This document shows positions 10,978 through 22,223 of a stretch of DNA of 64,000 bases, piece by piece (position 1 is the first letter of the stretch; each line of letters opens with the position of its first letter). The translations under genes and the position numbers were made by a program. The stretch is from Maratus speciosus (lineage: Eukaryota > Arthropoda > Arachnida > Araneae > Salticidae), in NCBI GenBank assembly GCA_963932465.1, contig OZ010792.1:19051701-19115700 (forward strand), given 5' to 3'. Under the pieces are notes generated by a model. The model worked only from the letters and a program-made list of their open reading frames with translations. It made no database searches and was not told the DNA's origin.

Positions 10978-12566
10978 TTATAAATATTTTTCCATTGGAT
11001 CTGAGCAATTTTTTGAAAGTTTGGCTATTTTTTGAAAGCATTGGATAAACTTATTGAATTTAAAAAGTTCTTTCATTTCTTGGAAAGTTTTTAGTATATC
11101 TTTTAAATCTGTGGAATAATTAGAACTGTTAGAATTTTCTGGTGCTGCATTTTCAGGATCAGTTGGCTTATTCTCATTTGAATTAGCTGTTTCAGTGTTA
11201 GAGGAAGGAGTGGAGTCCGTATCTGGGGCTTTCATAGTAACCTTAGGGGCTGATGCAGGTTTTACGTAGTTATAGTTAGCCATAGTTTGGGCTAGCATAT
11301 CCGAGAAAGCTTTTGCTGGTTTTTCTTTTGGGGGAGATTTAGAAGTTTGACTATTTTTATGGAATTGGAGGGTTTTTGGGTAACCGCGGTAAGTAGCCGG
11401 GTGAGGGCCTGAGCAATTACTACATTTTGGTGTTATTTTACTGACCATGTCACACTTTGGGGTAAGATGCCCCCCTGAGAACTTGGCGCAGTTGGGAGAT
11501 ATATTACAGATTTCTGAGGGGTGGCCAAATTTTTGGCAACGGTAACATTGTTTTACAATGCCCGTGCCTTTAAATCATTCGATTGTAACTTTTATATAAC
11601 AAATTCACTTATTTGGTATATTTCTTCAAATTTTGCTCTAGGCAAGACATTGACTGCATACAGAGGAATAGGATGCCCGGTTCTTCTGCTCTTCATCATA
11701 GAAGCTCTATTTGCTATGAAATTTTGTTCTTTTAATGCGTCTATGAGGATTTGTGGGTCGGTGTAGTAGGGGATTCCCCGAATTACTACTTTCCGTGGGC
11801 GCTGTTCCGCACGGCTCAGGGTTGTGTAGGCTATAGCGTTGGTATCTAAGTATGACTGGGTTTTTCTAAAGTCTGGATCGGTTTTGCAATGGACCTTAAG
11901 GAATTCACCGTCCATTTTGATTAGCGGGTTTGCTTCATTTTGCTCTTTTATTTTTGCGCAATTTCGTTCCGTTTACCATTAACCTCTATATAAAAAGGGT
12001 GGATTTTAATTTTAGGGGTGGTGGGTGATGCAGAGTCACCGGCTGCGTCGCCTTCGGTTGAGTTAGGGATGTCCATATCAGTATTTTCTGGATTAACATT
12101 AGCTTTGTCTGCTAACAAGGCGTACTTACGCTACTATTTTCGTGCGAATTCTTTTCCGGGTTACATTTTTGGCTGGGAGGAAGCCCTCATTAGGGTTCAC
12201 CGCTATTGCCTTTAGATAAATTAAAGTACCAATTAAATCTAAGTTATGTTTAGAAATATAAGCTTTAAATTCAGGTAAGTTACATAGTCTTAGGGGGTCA
12301 AATGGCTCAGTAAATAAGAACATCACTGAAGATAAAATGCTACTCACAGCATTTTGAAGATCTTCTCGACTGAAGTAGTCTGGGCTTTGAAGCAATCCTC
12401 TTAGGAAGTTGTCACAGTCCAATAAGAAATGCGTGACGATCGATTTTTGTTTTTCGTCTGTCAGTTGAGGAAATTCACTCCATGCTGAAGCGAGGTCTGG
12501 TGATTCTACACCTTGCAAAATGCGCGGGGCATTCTCGTTAAATTCAAATGAATCTTTAGCATCCAT
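10978..12566 (-). pseudogene. LINE ORF1 (Gag-like, CCHC zinc knuckles), broken into three frames
   Basis: The start is chosen at the ATG at 12566 (MDAKDSFEFNENAPRI). The first part, to about 12126, is a helical N-terminal region. A second open part (11915-11592) contains RKVVIRGIPYYTDPQILIDA, the domain that precedes the knuckles in Jockey Gag proteins. A third part has three knuckles: CYRCQKFGHPSEIC, a second whose CxxC is changed to CAKF, and CSNCSGPHPATYRGYP, where the last Cys is Tyr. The tail is Lys-, Pro- and Ser-rich. The product would bind element RNA and assemble with it. At least two frameshifts and two lost zinc ligands show that it is not functional. Confidence 0.8.
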
Positions 12567-12800
12567 GTTTAAAATGTCCGTAGAACTCTCACTATCACAC
12601 TACTATGCAGGAGACAACAGTCCATAAAACGGTCATATTCTTATACGAACTGGAGCTACCAACGATACCGCCGCCACCAAATACACATAATAGAGTCGAT
12701 GAACAACACGCCGCTGCCCGTTAAAAACAGGCGCTATGATTTGAAAAAATCCCCAGAGAGAAAACACGTCCTCTCTCTCTGAAAGCTATCCTGAAGATCG

Positions 12801-12998
12801 GTGGGATATAGTATATCCCACTTAATTTTAATTGCGAAGTACCACATCGACACGATAATTTTGGAATGAAAATTTTAATTCTATTAAGTACGTGAAAAAA
12901 AAGGCTTTTACCCATTTGAAATAAATTTGTTTTTAAATTCTGGTGTCATTCAATCATTTCAGCATTTTACGAATAGAAGTTCATTGCCTCTCAAAGGG
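12801..12998. mobile_element. piggyBac-type MITE related to family A, left end lost
   Basis: The right end is CCTCTCAAAGGG followed by TTAA (12999-13002). The interior resembles 820-1028 ('CTGGTGTCATTCAATCATTT' against 'CCGGTGTCAGTCAATATTTT'). A perfect palindrome (12801-12821, GTGGGATAT...ATATCCCAC) sits where the left sub-terminal palindrome of family A sits. The expected left terminus is replaced by the 5' end of the LINE. Confidence 0.65.
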
Positions 12999-13003
12999 TT
13001 AAA

Positions 13004-14117
13004 GGAGTGCATACAATTTAACAACATTTCAAAGCCATTACATCTGACTTATGAAATGAATAATACGGAAAATTGGGAAATTTTTATCCTGAATGAAACA
13101 GTTTGCAACCAAATATTTGTGACTGACTTACCTGAAATCTTAAATCCTTAAAATAAGCTTTTTTTTTTTCAATCTGTAACATAATATTATGTTTCCGAAA
13201 TTTCATCCTGATGTTATTTTTGAAAACATAAATATTGTCCATAATTACCCACATATTAAAGAGCATAAAAATCCCACCTTTGTACTTAATTTTTAGAATT
13301 TCACCCTATCAGAAAGTGAGTAAAAAATCGGTTACAAAGTTCCCCTTTAACATAGATGCATCAAGTTAAGTAAATTAAAGACGGTAAAAATCGAGTTAAA
13401 AATAGTACAGTCTCAATCTTGACAGTTATTTCTTAGAAGGAAAAATGAGCAGACAAGGCTAATTAATCACAGGAGAGCGTTAAATTAATTACTTAAACCA
13501 ATTTCTTTACTGACAGGAAATTTCAAGGGAGAAAGAAAGTTTCTTTGCAGTCTTAGATGTTTTAATTTATAACTCTAATTCTGTTTTGTGTAACAATATT
13601 TACCTACATGGTTATGAAATTAATATTATGAAAGTCGTGTCCGTTTGGGAAAATCAATTCGTACCGGAAAATTCTATCATTTAATTATTAGACTTTGATT
13701 CGGCTATCTAATCGCTAGTAATTAGCGGGCAGAATTTTCCGATTCGCATTGATTTTCCCAAAACGGACACGTTTTTCCGAACGGCTCAAAATAATTTTTT
13801 CTGCTCTTATATAGATTTAACGTCGTTTGAATGTTTTTTTATTCTAATTTCATTTCGTATTAGAAGTATATTTTAAAAAATTATATGTAAATAGAAAACG
13901 AATTAGAGGGTAATTTTAAAAAGTTTGGGTAGATTTAAAGAAGTCGTAGAGTATAATATAGCAAAGAATCATTTTAAACTCTTTGTTCTAAATGTTATGA
14001 CACCGCTGTAATTAGTTGTAATGCACACTAATTCGGTCAAAGGCAATTTATGTATTTAAAGCTAAATTCCAAATCGCTGAGCGTGTGAAATGTACATTCT
14101 TCTGGTCGAACAATATA
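13004..14117 (+). repeat. Repeat R, copy b, first segment
   Basis: It matches 1320-2030 and 3540-3705, and its first 250 bp match 19563-19840 ('AATGAATAATACGGAAAA', 'TTATGTTTCCGAAAT'). No coding potential is visible. It is interrupted by a small foldback at 13635-13777 and ended by a mariner-like element at 14118. Confidence 0.65.
13635..13777. mobile_element. Small foldback element (arms about 41 bp)
   Basis: The left arm CGTGTCCGTTTGGGAAAATC is mirrored by GATTTTCCCAAAACGGACAC at the right, with further pairing of CGGAAAATTCT and AGAATTTTCCG. It is absent from the matching place in R copy a (near 1690), so it is an insertion. Confidence 0.75.
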
Positions 14118-14946
14118 GTCAGGAGGGGTAATTATGACCCTTTTTACCCGACTGGCAAAAAGGGTTATGTTTTTCACGCGTATCTAGGTATGTGGATTTC
14201 TTTATACCCTTGAAACATCCCAACGGCTGGATGGATTTTAATGAATGAGGTCTCTATCGATTCGACATAACAGTCCAATGGATATAGGCTAGGTTTTGTT
14301 TTTATAAATTCAAAATGGCGGTAGAGACGAAAAAATACGCAGTATATTGAGTGGCATATCATTGAATAAATCTTTCAAAATGAACACGATGTTTCATTGA
14401 CTATTTTGCAGTCAGAAGCTCCCTTTTAAATATTACACAATCTGGAAGTTGTGTAGGTAGAATATCTAGCCTAACTGTAACTCTAACCATCACAGAATTT
14501 TTTTAGGCCTCATCAAAACAGTGTTTATCAATAGACAAGTTATTATAGGTGAGTGTTTATACATAGACAAGTATAGAGTAACAAGTAAACACAACTTAAA
14601 AGTCATCAATACACGTAAATGAAAAAAAAGGTAAGTAATATAAAAAAAAATAGTTTCAGCTTGATGAGAAATAATTAATTACTTCATTTTTTACGCAGTC
14701 GAGTTTTTTGATTTTTTAAATTTAATTTTTACTTGTTACATTTTCAACATTGCTATTTTTTTTTTTTTTTTGCTAATTTCTATTTGGAAAATTGGTGTTT
14801 TTAGTACATAGGAAGTAACTTTTATCCTTTAAGATCACTTTTTAAAAGTTTTAATTCTCATAGCTGTTTTTTTTTCTTTTGAGTTAAAAGGATGGTTATA
14901 ATTACCCCACCAAAAACTCACAATCACATAAGTTTGGGGTAATTAA

Positions 14947-15210
14947 CCTCTTACGCTGGAAATTAACTGATAAGCCCACGACTATCTCGTCCATATTTTA
15001 GAAAAATATTTCACACCAGAATTTTTATTTAAAATTATTAACTTATCCATTTATTTAATTTTTTTCTTTGCTTCTTTTAAACTAGTTTTATAAAAAATTT
15101 CTGGTTCGAACCGGGATACATTCATTTGGTAGCAGTCAAAATGACTGCTCGCGGGCTTTCTAGTGTTAATCCAAGGCGACGTACATAGTACGTCTTTCCA
15201 GCGCAAGAGG
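14947..15210. mobile_element. piggyBac-type MITE, family F (outer), split by another MITE
   Basis: The termini CCTCTTACGCTGGAAA and TTTCCAGCGCAAGAGG are inverted and flanked by TTAA (14943-14946, 15211-15214). The palindrome GACGTACATAGTACGTC lies at 15178-15194, just inside the right end. Only about 65 bp of this element remains around the inner MITE. Confidence 0.75.
14967..15165. mobile_element. piggyBac-type MITE (inner), related to 17043-17246
   Basis: It is flanked by TTAA at 14963-14966 and 15166-15169. The interior matches the 17043 element ('AATATTTCACACCAGAATTT', 'TTTCTGGTTCGAA', 'ATTCATTTGGTAGCAGT'). The right end is GGGCTTTCTAGTG. The left end is diverged (CTGATAAGCCC). Confidence 0.75.
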
Positions 15211-15544
15211 TTAAGACCACTATTGGGGAAATTAGGACTGCTATATTTTCTCTTTACACTTGCCAATACACATTTGTTTGGGGGTAATTGTGACCACTTT
15301 GAACTCCAAAGTGAGAAATCCGTTTATATAAAATTTTATAGACTTAGTTTCAAATTGGTATTCGGATCTCAAAAAGGCTTCAGACTAGTAATAAAGAATA
15401 TCTAAAATGAAATGTACATTATGAGGTTAATATCTAAGCTTGAAACAAAATTTTACCATACACAGTTTTCTCCAATATGACGGCGGTCATAATTACCCTC
15501 AGGTCATGATTAACCCCTGGTCATAATTACCCCATCTGACCCTA

Positions 15545-15907
15545 CTGGATAAGAAATTCCATCATTTAACAAATAGCTGCCAGAACCTACAAAGTCACTC
15601 AACGACTTTTAATACATTTCGATGATGTCATCACGTTCCAAAAAATATAAAGTTATTCTGTTTAAAAAATCGTTAAAAAATCTTCATTACTTTCAAACTT
15701 ATAAACGAATAGCCAGGTTCGTCGTACAAAGAGACACTTTGAATTTTTAGATGCCTAAGTGGATTACAACCGCACTTTCCTGTAAAAAATTGTTCTATTG
15801 CACACTAGAATGAATCTCTTAAAGTATGTAAGTTTTATTAACAGTGATTAAAATTAAGTTGAAAAAAATGTACATATATGTAAATTTTGTAAAATAAAGA
15901 GTAGCAT
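15545..15907 (+). repeat. Repeat R, copy b, second segment
   Basis: It resumes R after the element at 14118-15542 and aligns with 5700-6215. It breaks off near 15907 at 'AAAGAGTAGCA', which is taken up again at about 19480. Confidence 0.6.
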
Positions 15908-15916
15908 ATATATATA

Positions 15917-16096
15917 CAGGGTTCGTACAGGTCAGGGAATTTTCCAGGAGGGTTACCAGTATTTTCTTTATAGAAAAGTAAATCAAAAGGAAAACGGGCA
16001 AAATATCACTTTCTTTTAAAGAGAGATTTTCTATGAGAAAAGACTGGTGCCGATGTAGTTTCTAATCAGCAAAATTCCAGGAGGCGCACAACCCCT
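15917..16096. mobile_element. Probable small hAT-like MITE
   Basis: It begins CAGGGTTCGTACAGGTCAGG after a short TA run and ends GGCGCACAACCCCTC. Inside each end the motif AATTTTCCAGGAGG / AAAATTCCAGGAGG is found. The termini are only partly inverted, so the boundaries are tentative. Confidence 0.4.
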
Positions 16097-16829
16097 CTAT
16101 ATAGCAAATTAACCCCATTTAATAATGTATTAATTTTGATTGCTAAAAGATGTAAATTAAAACTAAAAAAAAACAGTAAAAGCAGGTTTATTCGACTGTT
16201 TATATGTTTCAACACTACCTGAGTCATTTTCAAAACAAATAAATAAAAATATTCTAAAATTGAACGGTTTATGAAACGCTATTATTACATTATCCCCGTA
16301 TTCTAGTATAGAATTAATTAATGGTTACGAAAATATTAAAACTGACAAAGTGTTAGAGGTATTGGTGCTAAAAAGAATTGAGGACGAACTGCGTTAGGCA
16401 ACCAAAAAGAAATGTCTTTCTTGATTATTTTATAAAGGTAATTATAATAAATTTATTCTTAAAATTTTAAATATATTTTATTATAACTTTAAGTTTACAG
16501 AATTACTTGGAAAAAATGGAAAAAATATAGATAAGATAAATGACCGTGTAGCCTTGGCGAATCATGGTCAGAATGGGAATAAATAAAGACCAAATAAATG
16601 TCAAAAAAAGAGTTATTACTTTTTAAATATGGCATAGACAAGCTAAACCTTATTTTTTCTTTTCAAATAACTCGAAAATTAATGGGGGAAAATCCATCCA
16701 TGGGGGAAAAAATTAAAAATGTGTAAGTTTTGTAGCAGATATTCTTCTAACTGCTTTCAAATTTTGTACCTTACTAAAAATGAAATGTAATCCAATTGAA
16801 TTGAAACCAATGTATCTCAAATTCAAAAA
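16097..16829. other. AT-rich stretch upstream of a dead DDE-like gene
   Basis: No ORF or repeat with a match elsewhere in the window was seen. It may belong to the same mobile element as the pseudogene that follows, because the whole interval 15908-19479 is an insertion relative to R copy a. Confidence 0.4.
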
Positions 16830-18920
16830 CAGATAAATAAGGTTTCTAGGGATCTAAAAACAGAAAAAGAATCCTTAAAAAGGAAACGACAAAATGCTGA
16901 ATACCAAAGAAAACATCGAACCACCAAACGAAGAAAGCTTGGAGAAATCTGCCATGATAATCCAGACATTTAAAAAAAAATTAACTTTGAGGGAATCAGT
17001 AGGAAGACCAAGTTCAAATGTAGATCAACCATTATTGCTTAACACTAGAAAGACGGGGAATTTTACTCAAATTTTATAAAAAATATTTCGCACCAGAATT
17101 TTTATTTTAAATTATTAACTCATTTATTTAACTAGTTTTTTTTTCCTTATTACCTTTTAAACTAGTTTTTTAAAGCAATTTCTGGTTCGAATAGAAATAT
17201 ATTCATTTGGTAGCAGTAAAAATGACCGCTCGCCGTCTTTCTAGTGTTAAGGGAATAGCAGACATAGCTATTATTGGAAGTGCTTCAGATGCAAAAAGAA
17301 GAAGCGAGTCAGTACGAAGTGTCAAAACTCTCGATGCCTTGACTGCAGAACTTAAGGTTGGTTTTGCAATAAACAGGAGAAGAACATATCTTCGTTTGCT
17401 TCCAAAAAATTCCTCAAGAGGGTCGAAGACATGTCACCACAGGCCGATAAAACTTTCTTGGTTTCAGGCTGATTATCACCGATCTCGCATTGATACCCAA
17501 TTTGCAGTAACATCCATCCGCTATTTAGAAACTTTAACTTCAATTGTTGGACCCATTTAAGTGTTTCTTCTTTCACAGAATGACAAAAGGCGTGTATCTT
17601 TGGGAATTACAGCAGCCAATAAAAAGGCTCCGACACTGATGCATATGGAGTATCGTATATCCTTACCCGACCACGACTGGGTCATCGCTGAACGCCACAA
17701 ACTTATCGCATCTGTTCACGATGGTATTGTGATTGCTCCTGGCATGGCAGGTCAAAGTGAAGCCATAGTTTATTCTGGTCCAACGTTTATAGCTATAAGA
17801 AGTGGGAAACATAGTTCTTCCACAGCAAATACTCATGCGCAGAATTTTGAATTTCTATTAATACTCAAAGACTTTGAAAAATTAGTGAAAACAGAACAGA
17901 GTTTCATCAAATCTGTAATCATAGTTACGGTTGATGGAGGTCCAGACGAGAATCCCCACTACCAGAAAGTTATATCGTTTGCTATTAACCATTTCAAAAA
18001 ACATGATTTGGATGGAATTTTCATAGCGTGCAAATGCTCCTGAAGAAGTGCATATAATTGAGTAGAAAGGCGAATGGCACCACTCAGTCGAGAACTGCCT
18101 GGTCTTATACACCCTCATAGCATTATGGTTCCCGTCTCGATGAGAACGGTCGCACTATTGAAGAAGAAATGGAGCAAGATAACTTTGCATATACTGGTAA
18201 AACTCTCGCAGATATCTGCAACTCATTAAACACTGACGGTTATCCTGTTACTGCCACATATGTTGATTCAGGCGAACCAGACTCTCTTGGTTATGACTTG
18301 GATTGGTATTCGAAGCACGTACAACAAAGTGAATACTTGCTGAAAGTTGTAACTTGCGAAGAAAAAAATTGTTGCTCTTCTGCACGTAGTGGATTATTTC
18401 GTATATTAAAAGGACGATTCATTCCTCCTCCAATTAAAATGATACAATCGTCAAATGATATCATTACAAGTGAGGAGGGGGAATTTATAGATTAAAGTCT
18501 CCATCTGGCCTTAAATCTCAATGTTACAGCAAAGGGATTTTTTAAGATGCTGTATGATTATTTTTGCCCTTCCATAAAGTTGCAATTATCCACAAGAACT
18601 TATGGAAGTTGTGGCCAATATCATGCATCTCAGAAGTCAGCAAACAGACACAAAAAATGCAACACAGTGAAAAAAGCGAGAAGGCCTGCCTTATACGACC
18701 ATTCAGAATTGTTGCTCGTCGAGCAAATGAACTTATGTGCTTCGTAAAATTCGTGGAAGATATGGAAGATGTTGAGTGAATCAATGAAGATGAAGTTGAT
18801 CAAGATTGCATCCGAAAAAAAAAGCGATGAAGATAATCAAGTAAAACTGGAAACCAATATCATAACAGATATGGAAAAATGGCTTGAGCAGCCGTGGTCA
18901 GCATCGGAATAGATATGGGC
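16830..18920 (+). pseudogene. Dead copy of a multi-copy DDE-like (probably transposon-derived) gene family
   Basis: The reading frame is broken but can be followed. An N-terminal basic stretch (KRKRQNAEYQRKHRTTKRRK, 16876-16935) is split from the rest by a MITE at 17043-17246. Then come GIADIAIIGSASDAKRRSES, TLDALTAELKVGF, YLRLLP, DTQFAVTSIRYLETLTSIVG, an in-frame TAA at 17558, and LSQNDKRRVSLGITAANKKA with MEYRISLPDHDWVIAERHKL. An acidic block TVDGGPDENPHYQK follows, then ERRMAPLSRELPGLI in a shifted frame, GYPVTATYVDSGEPD, and a Cys/His tail (GSCGQYHASQKSANRHKKC). From memory this layout belongs to a large animal family usually annotated 'uncharacterized' and thought to be transposase-like. 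The family name is uncertain. There are at least three frameshifts and two stops. Confidence 0.65.
17043..17246. mobile_element. 204 bp piggyBac-type MITE with 13 bp perfect TIR
   Basis: Ends CACTAGAAAGACG and CGTCTTTCTAGTG are flanked by TTAA at 17039-17042 and 17247-17250. It interrupts the dead DDE-like gene and so is younger than that copy. It is related to the inner MITE at 14967-15165. Confidence 0.9.
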
Positions 18921-19233
18921 ATGTACAAATTTAAATTTTTCAAATGGCTAAGTTCTTCTAAAATTGTGATCTAAGAAATTTTCTTAAATAGAATTGTGAG
19001 GAAATAAAACAAGCATTTTTTTAATTATTTTTTTAAATCGAGTAGTTTTTTTTTTTATTTGTATTGTGTCCTAATTTTATTTTTAAAAAGTGTGGGGGGG
19101 GGGTTGCAATTTTCTTACGGAATTATTAAGGGGGGGTTTGCGATTTGCTTATTTTTGATGACAAGGGGAGCGGGGAGGGGGAGAGGTAAAAAATTGTCAA
19201 AAACATGCTTACGTAATATTTGAATATCCCCAA
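18921..19233. other. AT-rich interval with poly-G/poly-T runs
   Basis: No gene was seen. There are short G-runs at 19093-19102 and 19130-19137 and a purine-rich block near 19165-19190. Confidence 0.6.
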
Positions 19234-19465
19234 ATAATTCATTTATATTTTTCCAAAATAGCACGTATTTTAAGTACATTTTCTTCAGTTTTTATGAGAA
19301 AATGGCCACAAAAAGATATAATCGCTATTTTTCAACTATTTTCCCTTTACTTTTTACAGAAGTACTTGAGTTGCCAAAATTAAACAAATAGTGCTAAAAA
19401 CAACAAAAAAATTAATATAAAAAAATAAATGGAGATGCAGTTTTCAAACAAATTGCATTTAAACA
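19234..19465 (+). repeat. Dispersed repeat of about 235 bp, copy 1
   Basis: It aligns with 46973-47208 in the same orientation ('AAATAGCACGTATTTTAA', 'AAAGATATAATYGCTATTTT', 'GTACTTGAGTTGCCAAAAT', 'TTTTCAAACAAATTGCATT'). No ORF or terminal repeats are visible, so the class is unknown. Confidence 0.7.
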
Positions 19466-19479
19466 AATTGCATTAGTAT

Positions 19480-19840
19480 AATAAGAGTAGCATTTTAGAA
19501 AAATGTCTTTATCGATTCGAAATATTAAGAAGTATAAATAATTTACCTTAAATATTCAAAAGAGATTAATAGGGTTCATATAATAGAACATCATTTCAAA
19601 GTCATTATATCTCAATTAAGAAATGAATAATACGGAAAACCGCACACATTTTTTACTGAATGAAACAGTTTGCTATAGATATTTCTGATTGACTTACTTG
19701 AAATCTTCAATGCATAAAATAAGCTTTCTTGTCATTCTATAACATAACATTATGTTTCCGAAATTATATTCTGATGTTATTTTTTAACACATAAATATTT
19801 TCCATAAATGCCTACTTATTAAATAGTATAAATATGTGTG
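19480..19840 (+). repeat. Repeat R, end of copy b and start of a third copy
   Basis: 19480-19560 corresponds to 6208-6291 (the end of R). From 19563 the sequence matches the start of copy b (13010-13268). A copy end runs directly into a copy start, so R may be tandemly arranged. Confidence 0.55.
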
Positions 19841-20744
19841 AAACTTTGATCCACAACGTCAATTAAATTATTGGCCAAGGTATTGGCCGTTGCCAAGTAC
19901 CTCGAAATTGTAATTGTAATTGTAATACTGTTATAATTATTTGACCCTTTTAACTGTTTCAATACACAGTTAGGCTGCCTAACTAGGATCTGTAAGTGCA
20001 CCTGAACTCTGCTCATAAAATTTTTAATTTTATAATACAATATATTCTGTCTATAATTTTTCTGGTACAAATTTTTCAGTGTAATTTTAAATACAAAAAT
20101 TCCATTTTATTGTAGTGACTTTTTTAAGTTGCTCGTTTAATATATATATATATATATAATAGTAAATAATATTGTTTCAAAACCAAGCTTATATTTACAG
20201 AACAGAATTTTGTGCTTTGATATTTTATTAAAACAAATAACTTTTTATTAAAAAATTTTATTCGATAATTTCGCAATCTAACAATCATCAAAGACTAACA
20301 ATAATGTACTATACATATTCGATAAAATGGTTGAAATTCATTTTCTTTGTTTACAATATTTATTTCTCTCTTTTAACTTAAAACAATAAATTAAAAGAAA
20401 AGTCGGATTATTCGAGTATAAACAGAAATTAACTAAACTTATTTTCTACAAGGGAAAAAAAAAAGAGAAAACAAAATAAATATTTCAACTTACATATTAT
20501 CGACTTTTCTAATTAAGGAACAACATAAAACAGTGGAAAAATAAGCAATGAAAGAAGAATGAAACTTTAATTTTAAAAAAGGGGAAAAGTAATTATTTAA
20601 ATTCCCGAAAAATGTTAAGATCACTGCGATTTTTTTAAATGGAAATTATTTTTCAGACTTCCACCCCTTTAATCGTTACTTTTATCGGTTCAAAAATGCT
20701 CTCATCATAATGTCAAGAATAGATTTTTTCAGATTTCAGAAGTT

Positions 20745-20776
<32 letters not shown>

Positions 20777-21061
20777 GTATAGAGGAACGTAATAGCAACA
20801 AAAAGAGGAAAACCCCGAACTTATCCATGAAAGATATTCATACGAGTGTTACTTCAATATTAATGCGCTTAGTAGGCGATTTGTTTTTTATTTGAATTTT
20901 TTATTTTATTTTCATGACTTTTCATAGCAAGTAACTGGATCAAAGAAGATAGAAATGAATGAAGAAATGGATATTTAAAACTAATAAAAAAATTCAACTT
21001 AAAATTCTCAAAAAAAAGTAGCATTCGCCGTGATTATTTTTATATCTTTTGTACTATGCTG

Positions 21062-21095
<34 letters not shown>

Positions 21096-22223
21096 TATTT
21101 GGGTATAAGTGGATTTATAATTCAGTTTTCCTATCCGTAAAAGTATATGAAGATCTGCAACGATTGAGATATAAATAAAAGTCAACAGTTTAAAGGCACT
21201 GTAACTGTATAGCAATTAACTCAATAAATAAGATTCCACATTCAATTCTGCGACAGGTTGCGTTGAGGTGCTTATCTTTGCGTAACAAGAAATCTTCACC
21301 TCATGAAACCGCAGTATTCTGTGAATAAATAAGGCGAATACAGGCATCTCGTGACTTACGTGTTTCGTGATTTACACAAATTCATAGTTACGTAATAAAT
21401 CTCGAAAATTCCATTCGTGAACATTGATGCACAATTGCAAGCTTTTGATATTTATTTCATAAATAAAATATATAGATATAAACTTCAACCGTAATATAGT
21501 TTATATAGTAAATAGTTATATTTTTATTGGGATATAGAATAAAATCTATAACAAAACAACTTAATCTTTATTGTTAGTAATTCATAGTAATCATCTAATT
21601 CATAATAAATAGAGTTTGTGCTTATCCAGGATTATTTTATTTTGTGAGTGCTATTCATTTGTCTTGCCATCAGAAATTCATGGAGAATAGGTTAAATGAC
21701 TCTTTAATTATTTCTTATTTTTAAAGTCGTTTGATGTAGATTCAAAATTGCTATAAATCAATTCATCAATATTAGGTTTATAAATCCCGTATTCCACAAG
21801 ATATTTTAAAAGTGTTCTTTAAGTTTGTTTTTATATTTTTTTATGTGTATATACACACACACATATATATACACAATAAATATTACAGTTTCTTTCTAAA
21901 TTTTATTTAAGCAACTTACAAATTCGACTTACTTAAAATTCAAATTATGTAAAACTTTACGGAACGCATTACGTCGTAAAGTCGGGGAATGCCTGTATTA
22001 CATTCAGAAAAATCGTACGCGAAAATAAGCACCCCTAAATACTCTGTGGGACGGGACAGAACCGTAACAGACCTGCCTGAATCTATCGGCCGATGACTGG
22101 TACGTCAAAGGGAAAAATGTTGGTGGAGAGATAACATGCGTAAACAAGTGGGTAAATATGATCTAAGATTTTCATAAAGGGTTTCATTTAATATTCCTTT
22201 CAAAACACTTTATCCTTTAAATA
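19841..22223. other. AT-rich intergenic DNA with homopolymer and TA tracts
   Basis: It contains an ATTGTAATTGTAATTGTAAT short tandem repeat (19905-19925), a (TA)n run near 20140-20158, and long T-runs at about 20751-20774 and 21065-21092. No coding region could be supported. Confidence 0.6.

Larger units (their letters stand above)
8180..12790 (-). mobile_element. Jockey-clade non-LTR retrotransposon, near full length but decayed
   Basis: The order on the minus strand is a short GC-richer 5' region (about 12790-12570), ORF1 with CCHC knuckles, ORF2 with an APE-type endonuclease and RT, and an A-rich 3' end beside (TA)n. Frameshifts interrupt both ORFs, but all domains are present, so the copy decayed after a near full-length insertion. 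The 5' end abuts a piggyBac-type MITE at 12801 whose own left end is missing. This suggests that the LINE arrived in that MITE with local loss of sequence. Confidence 0.85.
14118..15542. mobile_element. Mariner-like non-autonomous element with repeated 'GGGGTAATTATGACC' motifs
   Basis: It is flanked by TA (14116-14117 and 15543-15544). The sequence on both sides is continuous in R copy a, so the empty site is visible in the window. The left end reads GTCAGGAGGGGTAATTATGA and the inverted right end GGGTCAGATGGGGTAATTAT. The motif recurs several times near the right end and at 14890-14945. It contains the nested MITEs at 14947-15210. There is no transposase ORF. Confidence 0.7.

Noticed and set aside
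17544..17579. Intron with acceptor TTTCTTCTTTCACAG in the DDE-like pseudogene
   Set aside because: The protein reads through this place in one frame with a single stop (GPI*VFLLSQND), and family memory expects that continuity. A stop mutation is simpler than an intron.
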